The notes: generated from the sequence alone by a model not told the origin. Positions 18,608-28,216 are shown, counted from the first letter of the stretch. The stretch: DNA of 64,000 nt from Planctomycetota bacterium (GCA_021790385.1 JAJYDW010000005.1:1-64000), one strand, 5' to 3'. Numbers and translations are program-made.

Positions 18608-19261
18608 TCAGTGCTGCAGGCGCGACGCCAGCGCCAGCAATTCTGCGGGCGACCCGCGCCCCATCACACACATCCAATGGCTGTGGCGTAAAGCCTCCAC
18701 CATGTTGAGGCGATGGGTTTGCACCACCTGATATTCAACCCCCTGAAAATGCACCTGTTGTCCTTTGGGACCGGCAATATGGCGGCCTGTAAGCACCACC
18801 ACCGGGTGAATTCCTGAAGAAAGCAGCGTACATGAAACCTGATGATGTCGAATTTCGGTCATATAACATGAATTCGTTGCGGCCATGGGACACGTTTTAA
18901 GCCCCGGCAGGCATGTACAGGCCTGGGCCATAGCCGCAGCCGCCGTTGTTCTGTGTAACCAGTCTGCAGCAGCAGACCTGTGGGCCACGGCTGACTGGTA
19001 TAGGTGGGTCAAATCGGCCAGCGAGGCCCGGGCGGGGGTGGGGGAAAAAATGGAAAACAGCACCAACCCCATGGCCAACAAAGCTGCGGCTCCGACCACC
19101 AGGCCCACACCAAAGCGGCGTAAGTTCTTGTGTGGCGGTGGGATGGCCCGCCGGAGCCGCTGGTCCAACGCCCCTGTATCTACAGGCAGCGTGGCCAGCC
19201 GTCGCAACCGGCGTGTCAGGGCGGCGTCAAATGAATTATCCATGGGATCCGTTGCAGGCAT
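18608..19261 (-). CDS. Membrane-anchored anti-sigma-like protein with Cys-rich outer domain
   Basis: A 217-residue protein with a basic N-terminal cytoplasmic part (about 50 residues with LTRRLRRLATLPVDTGALDQRL), one TM helix (VGLVVGAAALLAMGLVLFSIF) and an outer domain holding CTCLPGLKTCPMAATNSC and further His/Cys (IRHHQVSCTLLS). ATG 19261 has CGGAG seven bases upstream. The layout is that of transmembrane anti-sigma factors; the ZAS-type HxxxCxxC motif is not seen in the cytoplasmic part. The C-terminal half (IHPVVVLTGRHIAGPKGQQVHFQGVEYQVVQTH) recurs in planctomycete anti-sigma-like proteins as far as I can judge. A metal-sensing outer domain is a plausible inference. Confidence 0.6.
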   Translation of the reverse strand: MPATDPMDNSFDAALTRRLRRLATLPVDTGALDQRLRRAIPPPHKNLRRFGVGLVVGAAALLAMGLVLFSIFSPTPARASLADLTHLYQSAVAHRSAAADWLHRTTAAAAMAQACTCLPGLKTCPMAATNSCYMTEIRHHQVSCTLLSSGIHPVVVLTGRHIAGPKGQQVHFQGVEYQVVQTHRLNMVEALRHSHWMCVMGRGSPAELLALASRLQH

Positions 19262-19514
19262 GGGCAACTCCGTGAGTTGTGAGCTGTGCAACAAGGCGTA
19301 CTAATCTACCATTCGCACACCTGCTCACGGTTATAAACGCGGCCGGTGGCAAAAAAGTTCAACCCTACTGGTAAAACGTGCGCCAACGGACCGCTCAAAA
19401 ATGAATTCATTCTTTACACGGCGATTGCGATCGCCAGCGCAAGGCACAACGGGCGAACAAATACCGCTCGTGGTGCTGTAATGTGCGAAGGATGAAGCCC
19501 GCGAAAGTATGAAG

Positions 19515-20597
19515 TTATGGTTTCCGCCCTTTGCGCGGCAGCAGCAGCAGACCGGCCATGGCCATGCCGAAAAGTGCCAGCGTGCTGGCTTCGGGAACCG
19601 GCACGTCATAACCGATGGCCTGCAGAGCAATGCCTTCCGGCGAAGTAAGGCTGACGCTGACTGCGCCTTGCGATGAGCTGGTGAACGCGTTCTGCACGTA
19701 GTTGTTGGTGCTGCTGAATGTGCCAATGCTGGAGGCCCAGTCTCCAAAGTCCCCCATGTTATTCGGCTGGTTGGGATTTTGATTGAACCCTACAATATTG
19801 GTGGTTCCGCCATTAATTGAAAAATAACTGGTGGCCGTCCCGCTGGTGGTATAACTGGGCACGCCAGCGGAAGCGTAACGGAAGAGGTCCATGGGTCCGT
19901 AATAAGTGTTGGCATTGCTACCGCCAGCGTAGTTCACGTTTAGTTGCGAGCCTGTTCCACCAATACCCAAAACCTCATCAACTTCGTGTTGAATAACCCT
20001 GCCCGGACTGTAGCCCCCAGAGGGATTGTTCCAACCGCTGAGCAAAGTTTTATTCAGCGTGATGACACCGTCATAAACGTAACCGGCACCGGAACCGGAA
20101 TTGCCGCTGGAGTTGAGAGTACCGGGGGCGATGTACCCCAAGGCCCTGAGATCAGCGCTGCTGGCAGCAATGCTTCTTGCCCCATTGCTGTCGTTGCCGA
20201 AGGATAGGTTGGCCACAGAGGTTGCCTGTACCGCGTTCGTGGGGTGGGCGGTTGCGTTGTTTGAAAGCCCGGTGGTGTATTGTGCATACGTGGGCGCATA
20301 GATGGCCGTAGTGCTTGCGCCCAGCCCACTAGTTGAGGTCTTAAAATAGATATTGACAGTTATGGGATTAGTAAAGGTATTGTCGTAGAAACTCAATGCA
20401 TTGTTAATATCGCCTTCGATTGTGCTGGCGTAGGAACTGCTGCTGATGGTGGTATCAAACGTCGGCATAATGGTTAAATTCGCCTGCGCCATACTGGCCG
20501 TGCCAAAGGCCATTGCCATTGCTGGCACCGCCAGGCACAGCCCACTTGGCTTCCGTAAACCCATCATAAAACCTTGGATTGATTTCCTGCCAACCAT
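19515..20597 (-). CDS. PEP-CTERM protein, NF038122-like metalloprotease
   Basis: A 360-residue exported protein with a signal peptide (LCLAVPAMAMAFGTASMAQA) and a C-terminal PEP-CTERM sorting tail VPEASTLALFGMAMAGLLLL followed by PRKGRKP. Residues around 203-210 read VIQHEVDEVLGIGG, an HExxxxLG pattern like the zinc motif of the NF038122 family of PEP-CTERM metalloproteases. FDTTISSSSYASTIEGDINNAL at the start of the mature part also fits that family. ATG 20597 is preceded by AGGAG. A second in-frame ATG at 20642 sits in a duplicated 13-base segment. PEP-CTERM proteins are processed by an exosortase, which is not in this window. Confidence 0.8.
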   Translation of the reverse strand: MVGRKSIQGFMMGLRKPSGLCLAVPAMAMAFGTASMAQANLTIMPTFDTTISSSSYASTIEGDINNALSFYDNTFTNPITVNIYFKTSTSGLGASTTAIYAPTYAQYTTGLSNNATAHPTNAVQATSVANLSFGNDSNGARSIAASSADLRALGYIAPGTLNSSGNSGSGAGYVYDGVITLNKTLLSGWNNPSGGYSPGRVIQHEVDEVLGIGGTGSQLNVNYAGGSNANTYYGPMDLFRYASAGVPSYTTSGTATSYFSINGGTTNIVGFNQNPNQPNNMGDFGDWASSIGTFSSTNNYVQNAFTSSSQGAVSVSLTSPEGIALQAIGYDVPVPEASTLALFGMAMAGLLLLPRKGRKP

Positions 20598-20855
20598 AAC
20601 CACACTCCTGTTTTTTGGTGCCTCTTGCTCCCCCGAAGCCATAACCACACTTCGGAACAAAGAGCCAAGCACCTGTATGGAATGCAATATAGTCGACGTC
20701 AAAGCTAAAGGCAAGAAAATAATTTAATTTTCCGTCAATAAAAATTTAGAAGTTGAATCGACGAACGGTCGCAGATGTATCAGCATCAAATATCTGCAGG
20801 CGTGCGTTGGTTGCCCCCACCATAAAAACGCATACGCGAATTATAGTGGCCAATT

Positions 20856-23549
20856 TCAGGATCCGCCTTGGCCGGCGAGGGCCGCCAATTCCGATTCCTG
20901 CTGGGCAAGCTGCGTTTTCAGCCCCTCCACCACTTTGGCCGGGGCTTTACTTACGAAAGCTTCATTGGCCAGCTTGGCCCGGTTGCCGGCAATAAAACGC
21001 TCCAGTTCTGCACGACGCTTCGCCAGTCGCTGCAATTCTACCTGCGGATCAATTACCCCGGCCACGAATATCTGCACATTGGGCACTATGGCAACTGCGG
21101 CATCGGCGGGCTTGGGCGCATCTGTGGCGATGGTCAACTGGCTTGCGGCGAGATGCTCCATGATTCCCCGGCCGTTCTCCAATAGCAATTGAATTTCCGC
21201 AGTGGCCGGTTGCAGCGATACCGCCAGAATCTTTTTGGAATCCACATTGTATTGGTTGCGGATGTCGCGAATTTTGCGGGTTATTTCCTGCACCAGGGCC
21301 AACTCCGCCTCCGCCTGCGGCGCAGCCAATTGCGGTATTACCCTGGGGAACGGCGCTGTAATCACCGGCCCTTTGCGTCCAGGCAATTTTTCCCAAATTG
21401 CTTCGGAAATAAACGGCATCAGCGGGTGCAGCAACCGCAGGCTGGTGTCCAGGCAATACAACAAAATGGCCTGCACGGTGCGATCTTGTTGGCGCAGGCG
21501 GTTTTTGGCAATTTCCAGATACCAGTCGCAAAGGTCATTCCACAAAAATTCGTACAGGGCCGCCGCCAGCGGAGCAAAGCGAAAATGGTTGATGGATTCT
21601 TCCACCACGCCAACGGTGTAATTAAGCCGGGCGAGTATCCAGCGGTCCGCAATGTTCATGTTGGCCGTCATGGCGGTTAATACCGCGGTGGCAGGGACCG
21701 CCGCACCGGCGGTGTTGGATAAAATAAACCGTGCCGCATTCCAGATTTTATTGGCGAAATTACGGCCGGCATCAAAACGCGGGCTGGTGTTACGGCCGGT
21801 GGTTTTATCTTTTACCACGGGCAGACGAATATCCTGCGTATCGGTAAGCATGGAAGCCAAGGTGTAGCGCAACGCATCGGCCCCGTGGCTATCCACAATA
21901 TCCACCGGGTCTACGCCGTTGCCAAGGGACTTTTTCATCGGTCGCCCCTGGCCATCCTGAATAACGGCATGAATGTAAACCTGTTTGAACGGTACTTCGC
22001 CATGCAAATACAGGCCGAACATGACCATTCGGGCCACCCACAATGACAATATTTCGCGTGCGGTGGAAAGCACGCTGGTGGGGTAAAAATAGGGCAAAAG
22101 CTGATCTTCAGGCTTATCGCTGGTGCCCGCAGCCGGATAACCCATGGTGGATAGCGGCCAAAGCGCCGAGGAAAACCAGGTGTCGAGCACGTCGGGGTCG
22201 CCCTCCAGCGGTATCGGGTGGCCCCACCACAACTGCCGGCTGATGCACCAGTCGCGCTTTTGGCTTAGCCAGTCGATATAACCTTTGGCATACCGTTCCG
22301 GCGTAATTGTTACCCGTCCCGATTGCACCGCATCAATGGCGGCCTGGGCCAGGCCGCTGACTTTGCGGCCATCAGCCAAGGTTATGCCGCCTTCCACATC
22401 ACCCATTTTTACAAACCATTGCTCGCTTAAATATGGTTCAATGGGCGTTTTGCTGCGGTCGCTGTGGCCCACTTCATGTTCGTGGGGCTTTTGCTCGGCA
22501 ATCAGGCCCAGCCCGGCCAGGTCTTCCAGCACTTTCTGCCGGGCGGCGGTGGCAAATTTCAAACCCGTGTAATCGTATGTTTTTCCGCCAAAAGTGCCCC
22601 GGCCATGGTTATTGACTTTGCCATCCGGCGTGAGCAGATTTATTTGCTCCAGCGTGTGCCGCTGGCCGGTGGCGTAATCATTGGGATCATGCGCGGGAGT
22701 TACCTTTACCACGCCGGTGCCGAATTTGGGATCCACCAGCAAGCCATCGGCAATAATGGGAATTTCCCGGCCCACCAGCGGCACCTGCACGCGCCGGCCA
22801 ATAAGATTTTTGTACCGCATATCTTCCGGATGCACCGCCACGGCGGTATCGCCCAGCATGGTTTCGGGGCGTGTGGTGGCCACAACTAAATAATCCGGTT
22901 CGCCATTGTGCCGCCCCACCAGCGGATAGCGGATACTGGTCAACTGCCCCTGCACCGGTTCATAATAAATTTCATCATCGGCGACGGCGGTTTGCAGTTG
23001 GGTGTCCCAGTTCACCAGGCGCAATCCGCGGAAGATCAGTCCATCCTTAAAAAGCTTGAAAAAAGCCGCATGAACAGCCTTGGCGCATTGGTCATCCAGG
23101 GTAAAGCGGGTACGGTCCCAATCGCAGGAGCAGCCGATCAGTTTAAGCTGGGAAATAATGCGGGTCTGGTATTCATCCTTCCATTGCCAGATTCTTTTAA
23201 CCAGGCCATCTTTGCCCAAGTCGTGGCGGGAAAGTTTTTCCTCTTCAAAAATGCGCTTTTCCACCACCGCCTGGGTGGCAATACCGGCATGATCTGTGCC
23301 GGGCATCCACAGGGTGTTGTCTCCCTTCATCCGGTGGTAGCGGATTAAAATATCCTGAATGGTGCCGTTGATCGCATGACCCAGGTGCAAGGCCCCGGTC
23401 ACATTGGGAGGCGGAATCACAATGCTGAAGCGCTGTTCGGGCGGGCGATTATCCGGTGCGGCATGAAAGGCACGTGCTTCCAGCCAGCGGGAATAAATCC
23501 GCGTTTCCACGGCCTGGGGATCATATTGTGGGGCCAATTCGCTGCTCAT
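20856..23549 (-). CDS. valS: Valyl-tRNA synthetase
   Basis: Class I synthetase charging tRNA-Val, 897 residues (E. coli 951). The HIGH motif is in PPPNVTGALHLGHAI (HLGH at 55-58), and the KMSKS-like loop is PMKKSLGNG near residue 537. DPNDYATGQRHTL belongs to the editing domain, DTWFSSALWPLSTMGYP to the catalytic domain. The C-terminal coiled coil is ELQRLAKRRAELERFIAGNRAKLANEAFVSKAPAKVVEGLKTQLAQQESELAAL, given here in part as landmark. A segment of about 30 residues that normally lies between WWGHPIP and DPDVLDTWFSS is missing near residue 448 without a frame break. The ATG overlaps the cimA stop by 4 bases. Confidence 0.95.
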   Translation of the reverse strand: MSSELAPQYDPQAVETRIYSRWLEARAFHAAPDNRPPEQRFSIVIPPPNVTGALHLGHAINGTIQDILIRYHRMKGDNTLWMPGTDHAGIATQAVVEKRIFEEEKLSRHDLGKDGLVKRIWQWKDEYQTRIISQLKLIGCSCDWDRTRFTLDDQCAKAVHAAFFKLFKDGLIFRGLRLVNWDTQLQTAVADDEIYYEPVQGQLTSIRYPLVGRHNGEPDYLVVATTRPETMLGDTAVAVHPEDMRYKNLIGRRVQVPLVGREIPIIADGLLVDPKFGTGVVKVTPAHDPNDYATGQRHTLEQINLLTPDGKVNNHGRGTFGGKTYDYTGLKFATAARQKVLEDLAGLGLIAEQKPHEHEVGHSDRSKTPIEPYLSEQWFVKMGDVEGGITLADGRKVSGLAQAAIDAVQSGRVTITPERYAKGYIDWLSQKRDWCISRQLWWGHPIPLEGDPDVLDTWFSSALWPLSTMGYPAAGTSDKPEDQLLPYFYPTSVLSTAREILSLWVARMVMFGLYLHGEVPFKQVYIHAVIQDGQGRPMKKSLGNGVDPVDIVDSHGADALRYTLASMLTDTQDIRLPVVKDKTTGRNTSPRFDAGRNFANKIWNAARFILSNTAGAAVPATAVLTAMTANMNIADRWILARLNYTVGVVEESINHFRFAPLAAALYEFLWNDLCDWYLEIAKNRLRQQDRTVQAILLYCLDTSLRLLHPLMPFISEAIWEKLPGRKGPVITAPFPRVIPQLAAPQAEAELALVQEITRKIRDIRNQYNVDSKKILAVSLQPATAEIQLLLENGRGIMEHLAASQLTIATDAPKPADAAVAIVPNVQIFVAGVIDPQVELQRLAKRRAELERFIAGNRAKLANEAFVSKAPAKVVEGLKTQLAQQESELAALAGQGGS

Positions 23550-25135
23550 GCCGGTCGTGTTTCCTTTTCCGCTTCTTCCGCTTCATGGATCAACCGGTAT
23601 TCAATGCCGTCCACAAGAGCCTGCCAACTGGCTTCAATCACATTTTCGGAAACGCCCACGGTACCAAATACGCCTTCCGGCGAACGGAATTCAATAACCA
23701 CACGTACTTTGGCGGCAGTCTCGGCGGATGAATTCACCACCCGCACCTTGTAATCCAGCAAGTGCAACTTGGCGATGCCGGGATAGTGCGGCAGCACCGC
23801 AGCCCGCAGGGCCGCATCCAGGGCGTTCACCGGGCCGTCGCCCGTGGCCGATTCGCTGACCGAGTTGTTGCCGATGCGCATTTTCAACGTGGCTACGGTG
23901 GATACCGGGCCGTCACCGCTGCGGGATATGGCGCAGTGGTAGCTTTCCAGATCGAAAAATTTGCGATACCGGCCAATCTGTTTACGCAGCACCAGTTCAA
24001 ACGAACCTTCCGCAGCTTCAAACTGATAGCCCGCGGCTTCACGTGCGGTAATCTGATCCAGCACTTTTTTAAGGGCCACGCGGTCATTTTCAATTTGAAA
24101 TTTTCGTCCGGCTTTGGCGGCGATATTGGAAATACCGGACAGCTCCGATACCAGAATGCGCCGCGAATTACCCACCGCCTCCGGCGGAATATGCTCATAC
24201 GAACGCGAAAGCTTGTTCACCGCATGAACGTGCATTCCACCCTTGTGGGCAAAGGCGCTGGCTCCTACAAACGGCTGATTGTTGAGGTAATTAAGATTAG
24301 CAATTTCATATACAAACCGCGACACTTCCGTTAAATGATGCAGGGATTCGGGCAGCAGGCAATCCATTTCCATCTTCAGCCGGAGGTTGGCAATCACCGT
24401 GGTGATATCCACGTTGCCGCAGCGCTCACCCAGGCCATTGATGGTACCCTGCACGTGTACCGCTCCGGCCCGTACCGCCACCAGCGAATTGGCCACCGCC
24501 AGGCCACTGTCGTTATGGGTGTGAATGCCCACCGGAACGGAAACACTTTCCGCGGCTTTTTTTACAAATTCCGCCACCCGCAGCGGCAGCGAGCCGCCAT
24601 TGGTATCACACAGGCATACCAGCACCGCGCCAGCCTGGGCTGCGGCCACCAGCGTTTTCAGGCCATATTCCGGATTGGCCGCGGTGCCATCAAAAAAATG
24701 CTCGGCATCGTAGATCACCTTGCGACCCAGCCGGGTCAGGTAAGCCACGCTTTCGCCGATCATATCGAGATTTTCCTGCAATGTAACGCCCAACACCTCG
24801 GTGGCGTGAAGATCCCAGGTTTTGCCGACCACGGTAACATATTCGGTTTCGGCATCGCGCAGGGCGTTTAAACCGGTATCCTCCTGGGGTTTTATTCCCT
24901 TGCGGCGGGTCATGCCAAAAGCCACCAACCGCGAGGTTTTCAGACCCAGCGTACGCGCCTCGCGGAAGAAAGCCTCATCCTTGGGATTGGAAAGCGGATA
25001 GCCGCCTTCGATAAAGTCCACCCCAAGTTCATCGAGCCTGCGGGCAATCAGCAGTTTGTCCTGCACCGAAAAAGAGATTCCCTCCCCCTGGCTGCCATCG
25101 CGCAATGTAGTGTCATATATTTCGATGCGTTTCAT
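23546..25135 (-). CDS. cimA: (R)-citramalate synthase
   Basis: Condenses pyruvate and acetyl-CoA to citramalate, the threonine-independent route to 2-oxobutyrate and isoleucine. The 529-residue protein starts MKRIEIYDTTLRDGSQGEGISFSVQDKL; DTTLRDGxQ is the HMGL-like signature and GSQGEGISFS distinguishes CimA from LeuA. HTHNDSGLAVANSLVAVRAGA holds the metal His pair, and the C-terminal LeuA-dimer domain carries ATGDGPVNALDAAL. CCGGAGG lies 6 bases before ATG 25135; a TTG at 25201 is a frame extension only. It overlaps valS, linking isoleucine synthesis and valine charging in one transcript. Confidence 0.94.
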   Translation of the reverse strand: MKRIEIYDTTLRDGSQGEGISFSVQDKLLIARRLDELGVDFIEGGYPLSNPKDEAFFREARTLGLKTSRLVAFGMTRRKGIKPQEDTGLNALRDAETEYVTVVGKTWDLHATEVLGVTLQENLDMIGESVAYLTRLGRKVIYDAEHFFDGTAANPEYGLKTLVAAAQAGAVLVCLCDTNGGSLPLRVAEFVKKAAESVSVPVGIHTHNDSGLAVANSLVAVRAGAVHVQGTINGLGERCGNVDITTVIANLRLKMEMDCLLPESLHHLTEVSRFVYEIANLNYLNNQPFVGASAFAHKGGMHVHAVNKLSRSYEHIPPEAVGNSRRILVSELSGISNIAAKAGRKFQIENDRVALKKVLDQITAREAAGYQFEAAEGSFELVLRKQIGRYRKFFDLESYHCAISRSGDGPVSTVATLKMRIGNNSVSESATGDGPVNALDAALRAAVLPHYPGIAKLHLLDYKVRVVNSSAETAAKVRVVIEFRSPEGVFGTVGVSENVIEASWQALVDGIEYRLIHEAEEAEKETRPA

Positions 25136-25297
25136 AAATAACCTCCGGCCACCGGTTGAGGTGCCAACCTCTATTGTGGCGGCATCCGGACGGAATATCA
25201 ATGATCACCCCCACCGGCACCAACGGCCAACAACGCAATTGAATCTCGGATCACATGGTCTCCCTTCAGCGAATGAAGAAATTAGAAGACCGCCCGG

Positions 25298-26371
25298 TTA
25301 CGCTCGTTGTAAATTGAGATTGCCCAACTGGCCGCAGGCACCCATTAAATCCCGGCCATGGGTTACACGGCGTTTGGCAAAAATGCCCAGATTTCGCAGT
25401 TGGCCGACAAAAGCGATCAATTTATCTTCGCCAGGTGTTGCAAATTCCGCCGGTTGCTGCGGGTTGTAAGCAATCACATTGACCGTTACCGGCAACGGCC
25501 GGCACCATTGGGCAATGTTCAGTGCGTCCTGCGGCCGGTCGTTGATATCTTTAATCAGCACGTATTCTATTAGAAAGCGCCCCCGCCGCGGCAGCGGATA
25601 TTCCAGCAGCGTCTGGCGAAGCTCGGCCAGCGGCATGGCCTTGTTGACGGGCATCAACCGGCTCCGCAGATCATCATCGGCGGCATTGAGAGAAATGGCC
25701 AGACGCAGATGCGGCCAGTTCAGGGTCGCCAACTTTTTCAGGCCGTCAATTCGCCCCACCGTAGAAACGGTAATGCGCGACATGGGAATATTTAGCCCGG
25801 AGGTATCGGTGAACACCCGAATCGCCTGCACTACAGCGTCAAAATTATCCAGCGGCTCGCCCATGCCCATAAACACCAGATTACGAATGGCCGTGTCGCA
25901 CGTATTCAGCGGACGCACAGGCAATTCGGCCCCCGCCAGCCGATGCAAAATGCCCCGGGCCACCAGCAACTGCACCACAATTTCCGCCGCGGAAAGGTTG
26001 CGCAGCAGGCCCATGCGCCCCGTCTGGCAGAAAGTGCAACCCATCCGACAACCAACCTGGCTGGAAAGACATAAGGTATACCAGCGATGCCCATGAAAGC
26101 TTTGCATCGGCACAATCACCGATTCCGTTTCCAGTGCAGCCGCCCCGGACCGCCCGTCCTGCAGACAAAACTTAATGCCTCCGGCGCTTTGCTCCACCCG
26201 CGTTACCGCCGCCATGTGCGCCAACGATGTTTGCCGTAAAAAATCACAGTAGATGCCGCGTGCGGATTCCCTCGCCATTCCTCCAGCAGCCGCAAATTCA
26301 GCCAGTGTCTGCCCGCAACCAACCGGTACAATTCCAGTATTGCCAGGCAGTAAAGAATCAAGCGTGGACAT
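25298..26371 (-). CDS. rlmN: Dual-specificity RNA methyltransferase RlmN
   Basis: Radical SAM enzyme methylating C2 of A2503 in 23S rRNA and A37 in some tRNAs. The 357-residue protein has the cluster motif CRMGCTFC (Cys 108, 112, 115) inside SSQVGCRMGCTFCQTGRMGLLRNLSAAEIVVQ, the FMGMGEPLDNFDAV block and the methyl-carrying C-terminal Cys in GACGQLGNL. ATG 26371 is used; an in-frame TTG at 26383 lies right after GGAGA. It sits 162 bases upstream of cimA on the same strand. The Cfr resistance methyltransferase is a relative, but RlmN is the expected housekeeping member. Confidence 0.92.
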   Translation of the reverse strand: MSTLDSLLPGNTGIVPVGCGQTLAEFAAAGGMARESARGIYCDFLRQTSLAHMAAVTRVEQSAGGIKFCLQDGRSGAAALETESVIVPMQSFHGHRWYTLCLSSQVGCRMGCTFCQTGRMGLLRNLSAAEIVVQLLVARGILHRLAGAELPVRPLNTCDTAIRNLVFMGMGEPLDNFDAVVQAIRVFTDTSGLNIPMSRITVSTVGRIDGLKKLATLNWPHLRLAISLNAADDDLRSRLMPVNKAMPLAELRQTLLEYPLPRRGRFLIEYVLIKDINDRPQDALNIAQWCRPLPVTVNVIAYNPQQPAEFATPGEDKLIAFVGQLRNLGIFAKRRVTHGRDLMGACGQLGNLNLQRA

Positions 26372-26466
26372 TTCCAAAAGCAATCTCCGGGGCGGTTTTT
26401 AGCAGCCGCTGGTTCATCGGCAGCAGCAACAGCAACAGTATAACACGCTGGGCTGGCAAGGCGGAT

Positions 26467-27024
26467 TTAGCTGTAGCAATCCACACTCTCCTGCCGCATC
26501 AACTTGCGAATTTCTATCAGCAACCGCTGCATATCCGCTTCATCCGTTACCCCCGCTGGAACCAGGGACACGGTTTCCACCGACTGATCCGGACCAATTT
26601 TCCAGGTCACATCCACCACCAGTGACGCTTCCATAAACCCCTGCCAATGGACACTTTCCACCCGTGGCCGGGCCACCTGCGACCACGGCAATCTTCGACC
26701 GTCAAGCTTAAGCCCACCCGGCCCCGCTACGGCCCAAGCCCCGCGCACCCAGCTCAAAACCAAAAACAAATGAATCACCGCCGCCAGCACCAATGCCGGC
26801 CCTGCCAAGTAAATAATGCGATTGTCGGCCAGGCCCAAACGCTGTGGCATCAGCAGCCCGACCACCATCAGGGTAATCGCCGCAACCACGGCCACCCATG
26901 CCGCCAGTTCGCGCAGCCGCCCTGCCGGCGGAATCTTGCGCGGACCAATAAACACCAGCCCCTGGCGTTTCCACCAGAAACCACCCGTGTCAGAGGTATC
27001 GTTTTTTGAGGCAGTCTTCATCAT
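26467..27024 (-). CDS. Predicted membrane protein, unknown function
   Basis: A 185-residue protein not recognised. Two TM segments are visible (LAAWVAVVAAITLMVVGLLMP and IIYLAGPALVLAAVIHLFLVLSWV), then a soluble C-terminal region (LKLDGRRLPWSQVARPRVESVHWQGFMEASLVVDVTW) that looks like the PH-like domain often found after two helices. This would make it a PH-domain-like membrane protein, with low certainty. The ATG pair at 27024/27021 starts the protein; a TTG at 27066 is possible. No clear ribosome site is seen. It lies 95 bases upstream of rlmN on the same strand. Confidence 0.55.
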   Translation of the reverse strand: MMKTASKNDTSDTGGFWWKRQGLVFIGPRKIPPAGRLRELAAWVAVVAAITLMVVGLLMPQRLGLADNRIIYLAGPALVLAAVIHLFLVLSWVRGAWAVAGPGGLKLDGRRLPWSQVARPRVESVHWQGFMEASLVVDVTWKIGPDQSVETVSLVPAGVTDEADMQRLLIEIRKLMRQESVDCYS

Positions 27025-27325
27025 GTCGGTTTTCAGTTTTGTTTGTGATCCACGGCCAGGCTTCAAACCCGATCGGTCCGTCGAATTGCATTAAATCGGA
27101 ATGAATGATGTATTCTCGTTATGGGCGATACAACCCTGAACAGTATACAAAAACATCAGCAAATCCGCCAGTTTCCAATGCTGTCGTTGCAAAAAGTGTT
27201 GCATTGGAACAATAATTTACCTTTATAAAAGAAAAGCACTCTCTACTACCCACTGAAATCAAGGCACAGATCATGGTTATCGTTCGACGCGGCTTAACCC
27301 GACGTAATAGCCGCCACCTGCTGAA

Positions 27326-28010
27326 ACGACATCGCTATAAAATGGAAGATTTTATTTTGGATGACCGGTGAGCAAGGACAGATGCAAGCAGAGACCGCAT
27401 GGATGCCCAACAATTATGGTCCTTGGTCCCGGCGTTGGTGAAGTATATCAAGGGATATTGGCTTTGGTTGAAGCGACACAACACCTTCCGACAGTTTTGC
27501 AGCTATCTGCCGGGTTTGATGGCGGATTTGGATCGTAAGAGCACTGTGCCCATTGCGTTGGCCACCGGCACGGCCGTTCGCACGTTACAGGAGTTCTTGG
27601 CCTTTTAAATCTGAGATCATGCCCGCATGGACCGTATGCTTGTGGACCACGTGGTTCAGCGTTGTCCAGAGGGTACATTGGAATCATAGAGGATAGCGGG
27701 CACGCCAAACGTAGGGACAACACGCCCGGCGTGCAGCGTGAGTATTGTGGTGAGACCGGCAGGATTGATAACTTCGTGTTTGGCCAGCATTTATTTTTTT
27801 ATGGATAACCAGCCTTCGAATCCATTTTGTTGCATGTTGCAAAGTGACCTGCATCTGCCCAAAGGATGGCCGAAAGATCGCCCACGGTGTCAAGAGGCGG
27901 GCAGTGGCGATGATCGCTACCGAACTATGGCAGCGGTACTATTGTACGCGACGGTGGCTGCTTCATTGTTGTGCTTCCTACCAGATACGCCATGCTGCTA
28001 CTTACGCCAG
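27326..28010 (+). mobile_element. IS701-family-like insertion sequence remnant, copy A
   Basis: The segment carries a decayed transposase (listed separately) and shares its first 270 or so bases with an inverted copy at 53010-53274. The matching part begins ACGACATCGCTATAAAA at 27326 and includes GGAAGATTTTATTTTGGATG and GAGCAAGGACAGATGCAA. The left boundary is taken from where similarity to copy B begins. The right end is not defined, and no terminal inverted repeats were found. It marks the left edge of the glycan island. Confidence 0.65.
27399..27960 (+). pseudogene. IS701-family transposase, broken by stops and frameshifts
   Basis: The N-terminal part opens MDAQQLWSLVPALVKYIKGY and contains LADLxRKSxxPIALATGT-like sequence (LMADLDRKSTVPIALATGTAVRTLQEFL). 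The frame is cut by TAA and TGA at about 27606-27614, continues as DHARMDRMLVDHVVQRCPEGTL, then shifts to GIIEDSGHAKRRDNTPGVQREYCGETGRIDN, which matches the catalytic region of IS701 transposases (first Asp in IIEDSG). After another break, DLHLPKGWPKDRPRCQEAG is still readable to about 27900. At least two stops and two frameshifts mean it cannot be active. This was found by reading all three frames; the family call is from motif memory. Confidence 0.7.
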
Positions 28011-28167
28011 TCGAAGACGCAGAAACAAAAATAAAGAGTTTTTATAGCGCTGTTTTTAGGATCCACGGATCACTGAAGCTGCGATTCATAATACGATCCG
28101 CGCCGCTATATCCTAAAATAGTACTGCGAATGAGCACTAAACGTCATTTGACCATACTTAAACTATA

Positions 28168-28185
28168 TGGAATAAAGTTATTCCA
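28168..28185 (+). promoter_or_regulatory. Palindromic operator, island site 1 (perfect)
   Basis: TGGAATAA-AG-TTATTCCA is a perfect 8-bp inverted repeat with a 2-base centre. It ends 31 bases before the -35 box of the promoter of the 28353 gene. Three more copies with the same geometry lie in the island (32894, 34495, 41406), so it is taken as the binding site of a regulator, with an upstream, activator-like position. Confidence 0.75.
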
Positions 28186-28216
28186 AAAAAACTTTTAAAT
28201 TTTGTAGCTTTTTTAT

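Noticed and set aside
25136-25297. Possible attenuator upstream of cimA
   Set aside because: No Ile/Leu/Val-rich short frame and no terminator with T run was found between rlmN and cimA.
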